Source: Cellulomonas edaphi
GTDB lineage: Bacteria > Actinomycetota > Actinomycetes > Actinomycetales > Cellulomonadaceae
Reading direction: 5' to 3'
Length of the DNA stretch: 64,000 nt
Assembly (NCBI RefSeq): GCF_030362815.1
Contig: NZ_JAUCGR010000002.1
Location: 620,001-684,000, forward strand
Shown: piece by piece, positions 1 through 10,753 of the stretch
Numbering within the stretch: the stretch's first letter is position 1
Layout: each line of letters starts with the position of its first letter
Program-made: the position numbers and the translations under genes
Notes under the pieces: generated by a model
The model's database searches: none
What the model was told of the DNA's origin: nothing
The model's input: only the letters and a program-made list of their open reading frames with translations

Positions 1-135
1 GTCTTGCCCGCCGGTCGGGCGGAGGCTCGGGGCACCCCGGCGGTGGAGGCGAGCCCCGCGGGCGGCTTCGTCCTGACGACCACGACGGGCTTCCGTCCGG
101 GTGCTGGTGTCTGCGCGGCCATCGCGCACTCCTGA
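1..135 (+). CDS. C-terminal fragment of an unidentified protein
   Basis: An open frame enters from the left edge and stops at TGA 133-135. The 44 visible residues end in a Val-Leu-Thr-Thr-Thr-Thr-Gly-Phe stretch followed by a short Ala-rich tail. Codon third positions are G/C-rich as in neighbouring genes, which supports a real coding end. It converges on dnaG, and a GNRA-loop hairpin lies just after the stop. I do not recognise the family from this fragment, and the start is outside the window. Confidence 0.5.
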   Translation, partial: VLPAGRAEARGTPAVEASPAGGFVLTTTTGFRPGAGVCAAIAHS

Positions 136-146
136 CCCCTCAGGTC

Positions 147-162
147 GGCCTCGCGAGAGGCC
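147..162. terminator. Short hairpin between convergent genes
   Basis: A perfect 6-bp stem (GGCCTC/GAGGCC) closes a GCGA tetraloop, 12 bases after the stop of the partial gene and 58 bases beyond the dnaG stop. There is no T-run. It could act as a terminator in both directions. Confidence 0.4.
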
Positions 163-219
163 CTGTCACTCGAAAGGATGACGACGCGCGGAGCGAGATA
201 CCAGGGTGGAGGAACCCGT

Positions 220-2253
220 TCAGGCGCTCTCGCGCAGCATCCGGCGACGCCCCTCCATCGCGACGAGCTCGGCGAAGGCCGCCGAGTACGCCGCGGGGTC
301 GGCCGCGCTGTCCATGCGCTGCAGCGCACCGCGCAGCTCCGCGATGTGCCGGGTGAAGCCCAGCTCGACGAGCCGCAGCACCACGCCGCGCACGTAGTCG
401 GCCAGCGCCTCGGGCCGGTCCTCGGGGAGCGGCGCCACGGCCAGCTCGGTGACCAGGGGCTGCACCGCGCCGGCGGCCTGCTCGATCACCGCGCCCACCC
501 ACGCGGTCGCATCACCCGCCGCGCTCAGCGGCTGGGCCACGGCGAGCCCGCCGGCCGCGCGGATCGCCTCGTGCACCGCGCGGTACGCCGGCGCGGAGAA
601 CGCATCCCCGGCGAGCTCGTCGAACTCGTTCGGCACCAGGTGCGGCGCCTGCAGGACCACCTCGAGCGTGGTGCGCTCGGTCTGCGCCACCGGGTCACGC
701 CGGTCGGGCACGGGCATGCGCGCGGGCTGCTGGGCGCGCTCGTCGGGACCCGCCGGGCTCCCGCCGGCGCGCGCCGCCTGTCCCCGACCGCGGTCGTCGG
801 GTCCGCCCGGCCGGCGCTCGTCGGCGCGGCCCTGCGGGCGCCGGTCTTCGGGCCGCCCCGCCTGGCGGCGCTCGTCGGGCCGTGCCGGGCCGCGCGAGGC
901 GCCCGAGACGGCGCGCCGCACGCTGTCGAGGTCCTCGATGCCGAGCCAGCCCGCCAGCAGGCGGGTGTACTCCGGGCGCAGGGCGGCGTCGCGGATGCCC
1001 GCGACCACGGGGGCCGCGGCCCGCAGCGCGCCGACGCGCCCCTCGGCGGTCGCCAGGTCGTACGAGGCCAGCGTGGAGCGGATCACGAACTCGTACAGCG
1101 GCTGGCGTCCGGCCACGAGCGCGCGCACCGCGTCCGGACCCTTGGCCTGACGCAGCTCGCACGGGTCCATGCCGGACGGCTCGACCGCGACGAACGTCTG
1201 GGCCGAGAAGCTCTGGTCCTCGCCGAACGCGCGCAGCGCAGCCTTCTGGCCGGCCGCGTCGCCGTCGAACGTGAAGATGATCTCCCCGCCCACGGAGGTG
1301 CCGGACGCGAGCTGCACGCCGCTGCTGCTGCCGCTGTCACCCACGAGGCGACGCACGATGCGCGCGTGGTCGGGTCCGAACGCGGTGCCGCACGTGGCCA
1401 CCGCCGAGCCGATGCCGGACAGCTGCATCGCCATGACGTCGGTGTACCCCTCGACCACCACGACGCGCTTGTCCCGCTGCATGTCGCGCTTGGCCAGGTC
1501 GAGGCCGTAGAGCACGTGGGACTTGCGGTAGAGCGGCGTCTCCGGGGTGTTGAGGTACTTCGGGCCCTGGTCCTCCTCGAACAGGCGACGAGCGCCGAAC
1601 CCGATGGTCTCCCCGGTCACCTCCCGGATGGGCCACACGAGGCGGCCGCGGAACCGGTCGTAGATGCCGCGCTGCCCTTGGCTGACCAGCCCCGACGCGG
1701 TCACCTCCGCCTCGGTGAACCCCCGGCCGCGCAGGTGGCGCAGCAGCGAGTCCCAGCCCTGGGGCGCGAACCCGACACCGAAGTGCTCGGCCGCGGCCCG
1801 GTCGAACCCGCGCTCGGCCAGGAACATGCGGCCCGCGGCCGCGGCGGGCGAGGCGAGCTGCTCGCGGAAGTAGGTCTCGGCCACGGCGTGCGCCTCGATG
1901 AGGCGGCGACGCCGTCCCGGCTCGTCGCCCGGCCGCGCCGCGCCGCCCTCCTCATAGCGCAGCTGGACGCCGACGCGCGAGGCCAGGTACTCCACGGCCT
2001 CCGTGAAACCGAGCCCGTCGACCTGCTGCACGAACGCGATGACGTCGCCGCCCTCGCCGCACCCGAAGCAGTGGTACCGGCCCACCTGGGGGCGCACGTG
2101 GAAGGAGGGAGACCGCTCGTCGTGGAAGGGGCACAGGCCCTTGAGGGAGCCCACGCCGGCCGGCTTGAGGGTGACGTGCGCGCCGACGATCTCCTCGATG
2201 CGCGCACGCTCGCGGACCGCCTCCACGTCCTCCCGTCGGATGCGTCCCGCCAC
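220..2253 (-). CDS. dnaG: DNA primase DnaG
   Basis: Synthesises RNA primers for replication forks. The 677-residue product has the N-terminal CHC2 zinc finger (Cys41, His44, Cys62, Cys65), the catalytic core, a TOPRIM domain with the VVEGYTDV and FDGD motifs, a Pro/Arg/Glu-rich linker from about residue 450, and a C-terminal helical region that should bind the DnaB helicase. The GTG start at 2253 was chosen because the primase fold begins there (VAGRIRRED) and a TAGACT box sits 7 bases upstream, implying a leaderless mRNA. An open frame runs further upstream but is not primase-like. A 14-20 residue Ser/Gly-rich insertion interrupts the TOPRIM domain between the two acidic motifs. dgt lies directly upstream on the same strand. 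Confidence 0.97.
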   Translation of the reverse strand: MAGRIRREDVEAVRERARIEEIVGAHVTLKPAGVGSLKGLCPFHDERSPSFHVRPQVGRYHCFGCGEGGDVIAFVQQVDGLGFTEAVEYLASRVGVQLRYEEGGAARPGDEPGRRRRLIEAHAVAETYFREQLASPAAAAGRMFLAERGFDRAAAEHFGVGFAPQGWDSLLRHLRGRGFTEAEVTASGLVSQGQRGIYDRFRGRLVWPIREVTGETIGFGARRLFEEDQGPKYLNTPETPLYRKSHVLYGLDLAKRDMQRDKRVVVVEGYTDVMAMQLSGIGSAVATCGTAFGPDHARIVRRLVGDSGSSSGVQLASGTSVGGEIIFTFDGDAAGQKAALRAFGEDQSFSAQTFVAVEPSGMDPCELRQAKGPDAVRALVAGRQPLYEFVIRSTLASYDLATAEGRVGALRAAAPVVAGIRDAALRPEYTRLLAGWLGIEDLDSVRRAVSGASRGPARPDERRQAGRPEDRRPQGRADERRPGGPDDRGRGQAARAGGSPAGPDERAQQPARMPVPDRRDPVAQTERTTLEVVLQAPHLVPNEFDELAGDAFSAPAYRAVHEAIRAAGGLAVAQPLSAAGDATAWVGAVIEQAAGAVQPLVTELAVAPLPEDRPEALADYVRGVVLRLVELGFTRHIAELRGALQRMDSAADPAAYSAAFAELVAMEGRRRMLRESA

Positions 2254-2260
2254 GGCCCGA

Positions 2261-2266
2261 AGTCTA
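2261..2266 (-). promoter_or_regulatory. TANNNT -10 box of dnaG (leaderless type)
   Basis: TAGACT on the minus strand, 7 bases before the GTG of dnaG. It matches the spacing expected for transcription starting at or next to the start codon. No clear -35 box. Confidence 0.45.
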
Positions 2267-2326
2267 GGCGCGCGTGGCCGGTTTCGTGGCCACACGATGC
2301 GTCCGGGCCAGGCGGCCCGGCGGGTG

Positions 2327-3613
2327 TCAGTGGCGGGGCGGGTGGACCAGCCGGGCGTGCAGCTCGGCGGCCGAGACGTCGGTGAGCGAGGCGACCTGGT
2401 CGATGACGACACGGAGGCGGGCGGCGTCGTCAGGCGCGGCCTGCCAGTCGGCGGCGAACGGCGGCTCGAGCGCGAGCGGTGCCCGGTCGGACAGCACGCG
2501 CACCAGGTCCGTGAGCATCTCGCGCTGCCGGTGGTAGAGCGGCTCGAGCTCGCGCGGCGCCATCACGTAGGCGACCGCGAGCCCCTTGAGCACGAGGATC
2601 TCGGCGAGCGTCTCGTGCGGCACCACGAGCTCCGCGGCGTAGCGCGTGAGCGGGCCGGGCCCGTACCGCTCGCGGGTCGCCACCTGCGACGCCTTGGCGA
2701 ACCGGCCGATGAGCTGGCTCGTCGCGTCCTTGAGCATGGCCAGCGCGCGCCGCGAGCCGTCGAAGCCGGGCGCCCACAGGTGCGAGCGCACCAGGCGGTC
2801 CATCGCCTCGCGCAGCTCGTCGCCGCTCACCGTGTCGCCGTACCAGGTGCTCACCGCCTCGACGACGCGGTCGCGCTCGGCGGGCTGGGTCAGCACCTCG
2901 AGCTCGAGCCGGGCGCCCACCACGGCGTCCTCGACGTCGTGCACCGAGTAGGAGATGTCGTCGGCCAGGTCCATGACCTGCGCCTCGAGGCACTTGCGAC
3001 CGACGGGCGCGTCGCGACGCAGCCACTCGAACACCGGCAGGTCGTCCTCGTACACGCCGAACTTGTGCGTGGGTCGCCCGCTGGCCGGGCTCACGGGGCC
3101 CTGCAGGTGCCGCCACGGGTACTTCACCGATGCGTCGAGCGACGCGCGCGTGAGGTTGAGGCCCACGGCCGTGCCGTCCGGCGCGACGACCTTGGGCTCC
3201 AGCCGGGTCAGCAGCCGCAGCGTCTGCGCGTTCCCCTCGAAGCCGCCGATCCCGCGCGCCAGCTCCGCGAGCGCCCGCTCACCGTTGTGGCCGAACGGCG
3301 GGTGCCCCAGGTCGTGCGCGAGGCACGCGGTGTCGACCACGTCGGGGTCGCAGCCCAGCGCCTTGCCGATCTCCCGGCCCACCTGCGCGACCTCGAGCGT
3401 GTGCGTCAGGCGCGTGCGCACGAAGTCGTCCGACGACGGCCCGAGCACCTGGGTCTTCGCCCCGAGCCTGCGCAGCGCCGAGGAGTGCACCAGCCGCGCG
3501 CGGTCCCGCTCGAACGCCGTGCGGGCGCGCGACTTCGAGCCCTCGGTGACCCACCGTTCGCGGTCGGCGTCGACGTAGCCGTCCAGGTCGAGGGTCTCGT
3601 CGAGCGCGGTCAC
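2327..3613 (-). CDS. dgt: Deoxyguanosinetriphosphate triphosphohydrolase-like protein
   Basis: An HD-domain dNTPase expected to hydrolyse dNTPs to the nucleoside plus tripolyphosphate, which helps balance dNTP pools. The 428-residue protein shows the metal ligands of the HD fold: the RLTHTLEV segment (His71), the [13 protein letters not shown] segment (His100, Asp101) and a later [11 protein letters not shown] segment. The length is normal for the short bacterial Dgt class. The GTG start at 3613 has a TAGGCT box 7 bases upstream and no Shine-Dalgarno sequence, so the message is probably leaderless. Its place just upstream of dnaG is a common actinobacterial arrangement and fits a link to DNA synthesis. 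Confidence 0.93.
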   Translation of the reverse strand: MTALDETLDLDGYVDADRERWVTEGSKSRARTAFERDRARLVHSSALRRLGAKTQVLGPSSDDFVRTRLTHTLEVAQVGREIGKALGCDPDVVDTACLAHDLGHPPFGHNGERALAELARGIGGFEGNAQTLRLLTRLEPKVVAPDGTAVGLNLTRASLDASVKYPWRHLQGPVSPASGRPTHKFGVYEDDLPVFEWLRRDAPVGRKCLEAQVMDLADDISYSVHDVEDAVVGARLELEVLTQPAERDRVVEAVSTWYGDTVSGDELREAMDRLVRSHLWAPGFDGSRRALAMLKDATSQLIGRFAKASQVATRERYGPGPLTRYAAELVVPHETLAEILVLKGLAVAYVMAPRELEPLYHRQREMLTDLVRVLSDRAPLALEPPFAADWQAAPDDAARLRVVIDQVASLTDVSAAELHARLVHPPRH

Positions 3614-3620
3614 GCGGCCC

Positions 3621-3626
3621 AGCCTA
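3621..3626 (-). promoter_or_regulatory. TANNNT -10 box of dgt (leaderless type)
   Basis: TAGGCT on the minus strand with a 7-base gap to the GTG of dgt. No Shine-Dalgarno sequence intervenes. It may drive dgt and, by readthrough, dnaG. Confidence 0.45.
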
Positions 3627-3649
3627 ACGACGCCGTCCCACCCGCGACG

Positions 3650-5473
3650 TCACGACAGCCGCCACACCTGCGCGGTGGGCCCCGAGGCGGGGAGCACGAG
3701 GTCCTCGCCCAGGTCCGCACCGCCGTACAGGTTGCTCGCCACGGTGCCCAGCGACGAGGGCAGGGCGGCGCCCGACCACGGCGCGCGAGCGAGCAGCACG
3801 AGCACGCGCTCGTCGGCCGTCTCGCGCAGGTACGCGACCGCGTCGTCCTCGACCACCACCCAGCGCAACCCGCCGTCGCGCAGCGCGCGCGACGAGCGCC
3901 GCAGGGCGATGAGCGCGCGGTAGGTCTCGAACGTCGCGGCGTCCCAGCCGGGCCCGCCGTGCTCGACCTGCTCCCACGGCATCGGCACGCGCGCGTGCTC
4001 GCCGTTGGTGCCGGTCACGCCGCCCTCGTCCCCCGCGAACAGCACGGGCGTGCCGGGGTAGGTGAACAGCAGCGCGGCGGCGACCTCCTGCATCTCCCGC
4101 GTCCCGACGACGGTGCGCAGCCGGGCCGTGTCGTGCGAGCCGAGCATGTTCCACTGGTGGCGCGTGACGGCCCACGGCACGGTCGCGTCGAAGTCCCGCA
4201 TGGTCGCGACCATCGACGGCCCGCCGTGCCGCGGCACAGGGACCGGCAGACCCATGAACGAGGCCGCGGTGCCCTCGGTCGCCAGCCACGTCCAGGCGGG
4301 CCGGGTGAAGGCCGAGTAGTTCATGTTGACGTGCCAGCCGCCCACCGCCAGGTCGCCGGCGGCGTCGTGGAAGTGCTCGGAGACGAGCACCGCGTCGGGG
4401 TTGAGCTCGCTCATCGTCGCGCGGATCTCGCGCGCGATCTCGTGCGTGAAGTCGTCGGCCGCGTAGCGCCCGGTCATGTTGGCGACGTCGATACGCCAGC
4501 CGTCCAGGCGGTACGGGGGTGCGAGCCACCGGCCGATCACCGAGTCGGCGCCGCGCACCATGCGGTCGACGAGGTGCGGGGCGTTGTAGTTGAGCTTGGG
4601 CAGCGAGGCGTGCTCGAGCCAGCCGACGTAGCCGGGCTCGCGGTCCGTCCAGTAGTAGAAGCCGGCCTCCTCGCTGGCCGGGTCCTCCTGCGCGCGCCGG
4701 AACCACTCGTGCCCCGCGCCCGTGTGGTTGGTGGTGAAGTCGCCCAGGATCCGCAGGCCCTTGCGGTGCACGGCCGTGGCGAGCGACGCGAGCGCCGCGT
4801 CGCCGCCCAGCAGCGGGTCGACGTGGTCGAACGTGCTCGCGTCGTAGCGGTGGTTGGAGCGTGCCGGGAAGATCGGCGTCAGGTAGAGCGTGTCGACGCC
4901 GAGCCGCTCGAGGTGGTCCAGGTGCTGCTCGATGCCCCCCAGGTCGCCGCCGAACAGCTGCTGCGCGACCCCCGGGCCGGCGGCGATCGACTCGTCGGAC
5001 CACTGCGCCGGCAGCGCCCAGTCCGGGAGCGGCCCGTGGTCGTCGCCCGACCGCGCGAACCGGTCCGGGAACACCTGGTAGACGACCGCGTCGTCCATCC
5101 ACGCCGGCGCGGGCTCGTGCACCGTGATGCGGAAGTCGGCGGCGTCCGGCACGTCGCGGGCGAACACCCCGCGCCCGTTGAGCCAGCGGTACCCGCCCGG
5201 CTCGTCCAGCAGGAACCGGTAGGACGTGACGGGGTTGTGCACGGGCAGCTCGGCGACGTACCACCGCTCGTGCTGGTCGGACGACTCGAGCCGGGCCGGA
5301 GAGAGCCTCGGCTCACCGTCGCGCACGGCGCGCAGCCACACGGCCGTCTCGGGGTTGTCGGCCGGCACGCGCACGCGCACCGGGACCACGTCGCCGAGGC
5401 GGGGCGTGGCGCGCGGGACGTAGAGCTCCGAGCCGTCGTGGTGCGGCCCGAGCCCCCGGTGCGGTGCGCTCAC
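3650..5473 (-). CDS. GH13 alpha-glycosidase, neopullulanase/maltogenic type
   Basis: Hydrolyses alpha-1,4 links in maltodextrins; no signal peptide is visible, so it probably works in the cytoplasm on imported sugars. The 607 residues comprise an N-terminal beta domain (about 1-120, as in neopullulanases and maltodextrin glucosidases), the TIM barrel, and a C-terminal beta domain. Catalytic residues are visible: Asp329 in GWRIDVAN, Glu366 in VSEHFHD and Asp448 in GSHDTAR. The GTG start at 5473 shares four bases (GTGA) with the malG stop, so the two are translationally coupled. It is the last gene of the malEFG operon, which fits degradation of what the transporter brings in. The exact specificity (maltogenic, cyclodextrinase, pullulan) cannot be told by eye. 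Confidence 0.9.
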   Translation of the reverse strand: MSAPHRGLGPHHDGSELYVPRATPRLGDVVPVRVRVPADNPETAVWLRAVRDGEPRLSPARLESSDQHERWYVAELPVHNPVTSYRFLLDEPGGYRWLNGRGVFARDVPDAADFRITVHEPAPAWMDDAVVYQVFPDRFARSGDDHGPLPDWALPAQWSDESIAAGPGVAQQLFGGDLGGIEQHLDHLERLGVDTLYLTPIFPARSNHRYDASTFDHVDPLLGGDAALASLATAVHRKGLRILGDFTTNHTGAGHEWFRRAQEDPASEEAGFYYWTDREPGYVGWLEHASLPKLNYNAPHLVDRMVRGADSVIGRWLAPPYRLDGWRIDVANMTGRYAADDFTHEIAREIRATMSELNPDAVLVSEHFHDAAGDLAVGGWHVNMNYSAFTRPAWTWLATEGTAASFMGLPVPVPRHGGPSMVATMRDFDATVPWAVTRHQWNMLGSHDTARLRTVVGTREMQEVAAALLFTYPGTPVLFAGDEGGVTGTNGEHARVPMPWEQVEHGGPGWDAATFETYRALIALRRSSRALRDGGLRWVVVEDDAVAYLRETADERVLVLLARAPWSGAALPSSLGTVASNLYGGADLGEDLVLPASGPTAQVWRLS

Positions 5474-6384
5474 CCCTTCACGGCCCCGGAGGTCAGGCCA
5501 CCGACGATGTACCGCTGCAGGAACAGGAACAGCAGGATCACCGGGATCGCCGCGACCACGGCGCCCGCCGCGAACAGCCCCCACGGCGCGGTGCGCTCGT
5601 CGGCGGCCAGCGAGTACAGGCCCACGGCCACGGTGTACTGCTCGGGTCGCTGCAGCACCACCTTGGCCACCAGGAAGTCGCCGAACGCGGAGACGAACGA
5701 GAGCAGGCCGACCACGGCGAGGATGGGCGTGACCAGGCGCAGGATGATGGTCCAGAAGATCTGCGCGTGCGTGGCGCCGTCGATCTTCGCGGCCTCGTCC
5801 AGCTCGCGCGGGACCGTGTTGAAGAACCCGTACATGAGGAACGTGTTCACGCCGAGCGCGCCGCCCAGGTACACGCAGATCAGGCCGAGCAGGCTGTTGA
5901 GGCCGAGCGCGGGGAACACCTCGCCCAGCGACAGCAGCAGCAGGAAGATCGCCACGAACGCCAGGGTCTGCGGGAACATCTGCGCGAGCAGGAGGCCCGT
6001 GAGCGAGCCGCGCCGGCCCTTGAACCGGAACCGCGAGAACGCGTACGCCGCCGCCGCTCCCATGATCACGGTGCCCACGGCGGTGACCGTGCAGACGACG
6101 AGCGAGTTGGCCGCCCACGTCCAGAACCCACGCTCGTCCAGATTGGTGTAGTTCTCCAGGCTCACGTCGCTGAACAGGTGGTTGGAGCCCGTGAGGGTGC
6201 CGCCCGGGTTGAGCGAGGCCGACAGCACGTAGAGCAGGGGCAGGACGCAGACGGCGATCATGACTATGCCGACGATGTGCCGCCAGCCCACCTCGCGCCA
6301 CCAGCGCATGCCGGTCACCGCGGTGTGGTTGGCGTTGGACGTGGCGGACTTGGGCGGGCGGACCTCGGTCGCGTTGGTGACCAT
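5470..6384 (-). CDS. malG: Maltose/maltodextrin ABC transporter permease MalG-type
   Basis: Inner-membrane subunit of a carbohydrate ABC importer (CUT1 family). The 304-residue protein has about six membrane segments, starting with a helix after the basic N-terminus (about residues 35-55). A cytoplasmic EAA loop, [18 protein letters not shown], contacts the ATPase. The C-terminus ([10 protein letters not shown]) is typical of MalG relatives. One base separates it from malF upstream, and its stop overlaps the GH13 gene downstream by four bases. The ATPase it needs is not encoded in the window and is probably a shared MsiK-type protein elsewhere. Confidence 0.92.
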   Translation of the reverse strand: MVTNATEVRPPKSATSNANHTAVTGMRWWREVGWRHIVGIVMIAVCVLPLLYVLSASLNPGGTLTGSNHLFSDVSLENYTNLDERGFWTWAANSLVVCTVTAVGTVIMGAAAAYAFSRFRFKGRRGSLTGLLLAQMFPQTLAFVAIFLLLLSLGEVFPALGLNSLLGLICVYLGGALGVNTFLMYGFFNTVPRELDEAAKIDGATHAQIFWTIILRLVTPILAVVGLLSFVSAFGDFLVAKVVLQRPEQYTVAVGLYSLAADERTAPWGLFAAGAVVAAIPVILLFLFLQRYIVGGLTSGAVKG

Positions 6385-6385
6385 G

Positions 6386-8002
<1,617 letters not shown>

Positions 8003-8074
8003 GGGATTCCTTTGCTGGGCGCCTCGTTACGCCGAACGTGAGGACGGTCGTGCCTGCGCGGGCGCGAGGGACGG

Positions 8075-8118
8075 CGGTCGCCCCGCCCCTGCCCGAGGGC
8101 GGCGGGGCGGGGCGACCG
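8075..8118 (-). terminator. Strong intercistronic hairpin between malE and malF
   Basis: Two perfect 15-base arms at 8075-8089 and 8104-8118, all but two pairs G:C, enclose a 14-base loop. It begins six bases after the malE stop and has no T-run. It can stabilise the 3' end of malE mRNA or attenuate transcription into malFG, giving excess binding protein over permease. This role is inferred from the equivalent site in enteric mal operons. Confidence 0.65.
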
Positions 8119-8123
8119 GGGTG

Positions 8124-9386
8124 CTACTTGGTGCCGTCGACGGCGTCCTGCATGTTGGTGACCATCTTGTCCCAGGCCTTGACCGGGTCCTTTGCCTGGC
8201 CCGAGATGATCTGGACCTCGGTGGTGCCCCAGAAGGCCCACATGGCGCCCATCTCGGGGATCGAGGGCATCGGGGCGCCGGTGGCGCCGGCCTCGTTGAA
8301 GCCCTTGAGCACCGGGTCGTCGACCTGCTCGGCCGAGGCCGTCAGCGCCGGGAGGCGGCCGCCGGCCTTGTAGAGCTCGGTCTGCACCTTCTCGGTGGTG
8401 AGGAAGTTGGTGACGAACTCGTTGGCCAGCAGCGGGTTCTTCGACTTGGAGGAGATGAAGGCGCCCTGGACGCCCACGAACGGCTTGGCCTCCGAGCCAC
8501 CGGCGCTCGGCACGGGGAGCACCGAGATGTCCATGCCGGCCTCCTTGAACGCCGTGGTGTTCCACGGGCCCGTCACGATGTACGGCGTCTGGCCGTCGAG
8601 GAACGCCTGCTTCGCCTTGTCGCCGTCGAGCGTGGCGAGCAGCACCTTCTCGTTGCCGAGCTTCGCGAGGTACTTCGCGAACGCCTCGCCCTTCTCGCCG
8701 CCCAGGCCCAGCTCGTTCGTGTACGAGCCGTCCGCCGTCTGCGTGAAGATCGGGGCGTCGAACGACGTCTGCAGCGGGTACAGGTGGTACGCGTCGCCCG
8801 CGTCGCCCTGCTGGATGACGACCGGGTACTTGACCTTGGCCGTCTTGCCCTCGGCGATCAGGTCGTCGAACGAGTTCGCCTTCGTCTCCGGCAGCAGCTT
8901 GTTGTTGCGGACGAGCGCGATGTTCTCGATGGCGTACGGCGAGCCGTAGAGCTTGCCGTCGTAGGTGAACGCCTGCACGGCGGAGGAGGCGAAGCCCGCC
9001 GCCTTGTCACCCAGCTCGATGGGGGCGACGACGCCGTTGTTGACGAACTCGCCCGTCCAGTCGTGCGCGCCGATGACGACGTCGGGGCCCTGGCCGGTGG
9101 GGACCTGCTTGACGAAGTCCGTGCGGATGTCGCCGGAGACCTTCTGCACCAGGTCGACCTTGATCCCAGTCTGCTCCTGGAACTCGGCGACGATCGGCTT
9201 CATCACGTCGATGCGGGTCTCGTCGACCCACATGGTGAGCGTGCCCGACAGAGCAGGCGCGCTCGTCGTTGCCGCGGCGCTGGGCTTCGGCGTGGCGTCG
9301 TCCTCGTTCGAGCTTCCGCTCGAGCAGGCAGTCATCGTCAGGGCAAGGCCGAGGGCCGCCGCAACGACAGGGATGCTCCGTCGCAT
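8124..9386 (-). CDS. malE: Maltose/maltodextrin-binding lipoprotein MalE-type
   Basis: Extracellular substrate-binding protein that delivers malto-oligosaccharides to MalFG. The 420-residue precursor has a lipoprotein signal (MRRSIPVVAAALGLALTM, then TAC at about residues 19-21) and a Ser/Gly-rich linker. The mature family-1 binding fold begins LTMWVDETRIDVMKPIV. It contains the GPDVVIGAHDW segment and Trp residues near the C-terminal lobe expected for sugar stacking. An AGGAG Shine-Dalgarno sequence lies 7 bases before the ATG. It is the first gene of the operon and is read from a promoter carrying two TTGCAA palindromes, divergent from the LacI-type gene. Confidence 0.93.
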   Translation of the reverse strand: MRRSIPVVAAALGLALTMTACSSGSSNEDDATPKPSAAATTSAPALSGTLTMWVDETRIDVMKPIVAEFQEQTGIKVDLVQKVSGDIRTDFVKQVPTGQGPDVVIGAHDWTGEFVNNGVVAPIELGDKAAGFASSAVQAFTYDGKLYGSPYAIENIALVRNNKLLPETKANSFDDLIAEGKTAKVKYPVVIQQGDAGDAYHLYPLQTSFDAPIFTQTADGSYTNELGLGGEKGEAFAKYLAKLGNEKVLLATLDGDKAKQAFLDGQTPYIVTGPWNTTAFKEAGMDISVLPVPSAGGSEAKPFVGVQGAFISSKSKNPLLANEFVTNFLTTEKVQTELYKAGGRLPALTASAEQVDDPVLKGFNEAGATGAPMPSIPEMGAMWAFWGTTEVQIISGQAKDPVKAWDKMVTNMQDAVDGTK

Positions 9387-9460
9387 CTTCGATCTCCTGG
9401 GTTCAGTGGGAGTGCCTGCGACGGGGCGGCATCACCACCGTCGCTGGCCTGATGGGGCAG

Positions 9461-9490
9461 ACGCTAACCTCGTTGCAACTCCGCTTGCAA
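9461..9490 (-). promoter_or_regulatory. Predicted malE promoter
   Basis: On the minus strand a TTGCAA box (9485-9490) and a TAGCGT box (9461-9466) are 18 bases apart, resembling sigma-70 -35 and -10 elements. The predicted start is about 9454, roughly 70 bases before malE. Both operator palindromes overlap this promoter. Confidence 0.5.
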
Positions 9491-9491
9491 G
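9472..9491. promoter_or_regulatory. Two LacI-family operator half-sites at malE
   Basis: Two perfect 8-bp palindromes, GTTGCAAC (9472-9479) and CTTGCAAG (9484-9491), have centres 12 bases apart. One covers the -35 box and one the spacer of the predicted malE promoter, as expected for repression. The same CTTGCAAG recurs upstream of the alpha-amylase gene at 14146-14153. The binding protein is inferred to be the adjacent LacI-type regulator. Confidence 0.55.
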
Positions 9492-9493
9492 TC

Positions 9494-9504
9494 GTTACGG
9501 TAAC
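9494..9504. promoter_or_regulatory. GTTACGGTAAC palindrome in the mal intergenic region
   Basis: A perfect 11-base palindrome (5-bp arms, one central base) between malE and the regulator gene; a related GGTTAC occurs at 9516-9521. It may be an autoregulatory site for the LacI-type gene or a site for another regulator. No partner can be named. Confidence 0.3.
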
Positions 9505-9578
9505 TTTCAGGCAACGGTTACAGGCCGGTTCGCCGATGTAGTCGTCTGCCTGCTGAACGACCCGGACGAGGAGGTCCC

Positions 9579-10652
9579 GTGTCCCCTACGCTGCCATCCG
9601 TGCGCACACGCCTGACAGACCTGGCTGAACAAGCCGGCGTCAGCACTGCCACGGTCTCGCGCGTGCTGAACGGCAAGCACGGGGTCTCCCCGCACGCACG
9701 CCAGGCTGTGCTCGCCGCGCTCGACGTGCTGGGCTACGAGCGGCCGGAGAAGCTGCGCACGCGGTCGGCCGGCCTCGTCGGCCTCGTCATCCCCGAGCTG
9801 TCCAACCCGGTGTTCCCGGCGTTCGCACAGGTCATCGAGTCGATGCTGACCGAGCGCGGGTACACGCCGCTGCTGTGCACGCAGTCGCCCGGAGGCACCA
9901 CCGAGGACCAGTACGTCGACATGCTGCTCGAGCACGGCGTCGCGGGAATCGTCTTCGTCTCGGGCCTGCATGCCGACAGCTCGGCCTCGAAGGACCGCTA
10001 CCACCGCCTGCGCTCGAGCGGCATGCCGATCGTTCTCATCAACGGGTACGCCGAGGGCGTCGACGCACCGTTCGTCTCCACCGACGACGTCGCGGCCCTC
10101 GACCTCGCGTTCCGGCACCTGGTGTCCCTCGGGCACCGGTCGATCGGCCTGGCCATCGGGCCGGACCGGTTCGTCCCCGCGGCGCGCAAGCGTGCCGAGT
10201 TCGGGGTGAACCTCGAGCGGCACCTGGGCATCAGCGACCCGACCGGCCACGTCGTCTCCACGCTGTTCACCGTGGAGGGCGGCCAGGCTGCGGCGCTCGA
10301 GCTCATCGACTCCGGCCACACCGCGATCATCTGCGGCTCGGACCTCATGGCGCTCGGCGCCATCCGGGCGGCGCGCTCGCGCGGGCTGTCGGTGCCCGGG
10401 GACCTGTCGGTCGTCGGCTTCGACGACTCCCCTCTCATCGCGTTCACCGACCCGCCGCTGACCACCGTGCGCCAGCCGGTCCAGGCGATGGGTCAGGCGG
10501 CCGTCTCGGCCCTGGACGCGGAGATCACCGGGACCCCGGGTTCCCGCATCGAGCTCAAGTTCCACCCCGAGCTCATCGTGCGCGCGTCCACGGGCGCCGC
10601 TCCCGCCATGGTCGAGCTCGCTGCCGCGACCGCCATCGCCTCACCCGCCTGA
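9579..10652 (+). CDS. LacI-family transcriptional regulator of the glucan island (MalR-like)
   Basis: DNA-binding repressor, expected to release DNA on binding a maltodextrin. The 357 residues begin with a LacI helix-turn-helix (TRLTDLAEQAGVSTATVSRVLNG, about residues 9-30). A hinge region and a periplasmic-binding-protein-like effector domain follow (VGLVIPELSNPVFP; SVVGFDDSPL near the C-terminus). The GTG start at 9579 is supported by GAGGAGG five bases upstream. It is divergent from malE and codirectional with the alpha-glucosidase. The TTGCAA palindromes at malE and the amylase are its likely targets; this is inferred from position and symmetry, not shown. Confidence 0.88.
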   Translation: MSPTLPSVRTRLTDLAEQAGVSTATVSRVLNGKHGVSPHARQAVLAALDVLGYERPEKLRTRSAGLVGLVIPELSNPVFPAFAQVIESMLTERGYTPLLCTQSPGGTTEDQYVDMLLEHGVAGIVFVSGLHADSSASKDRYHRLRSSGMPIVLINGYAEGVDAPFVSTDDVAALDLAFRHLVSLGHRSIGLAIGPDRFVPAARKRAEFGVNLERHLGISDPTGHVVSTLFTVEGGQAAALELIDSGHTAIICGSDLMALGAIRAARSRGLSVPGDLSVVGFDDSPLIAFTDPPLTTVRQPVQAMGQAAVSALDAEITGTPGSRIELKFHPELIVRASTGAAPAMVELAAATAIASPA

Positions 10653-10658
10653 CCGCTC

Positions 10659-10671
10659 GGGGCCTCGCCCC
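10659..10671 (+). terminator. Small hairpin after the LacI-type gene
   Basis: GGGGC/GCCCC stem with a three-base loop, six bases beyond the stop codon, without a T-run. It is a weak terminator candidate in the 101-base gap before the alpha-glucosidase gene. Confidence 0.25.
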
Positions 10672-10753
10672 AGCCACGACGCACCACGCACCCGCGTGGG
10701 CGCGGCCATGCGCTACCCCAGGCTGCGCATCCACCCGAAAGGCCCCACCCCTC

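Noticed and set aside
2003..6151. Very long plus-strand open frame (about 1380 codons) across dnaG, dgt and the GH13 gene
   Set aside because: Antisense to three clearly assigned genes and made of Arg/Ala/Gly/His-rich low-complexity sequence; in 73% G+C DNA the stop-poor opposite frame is expected.
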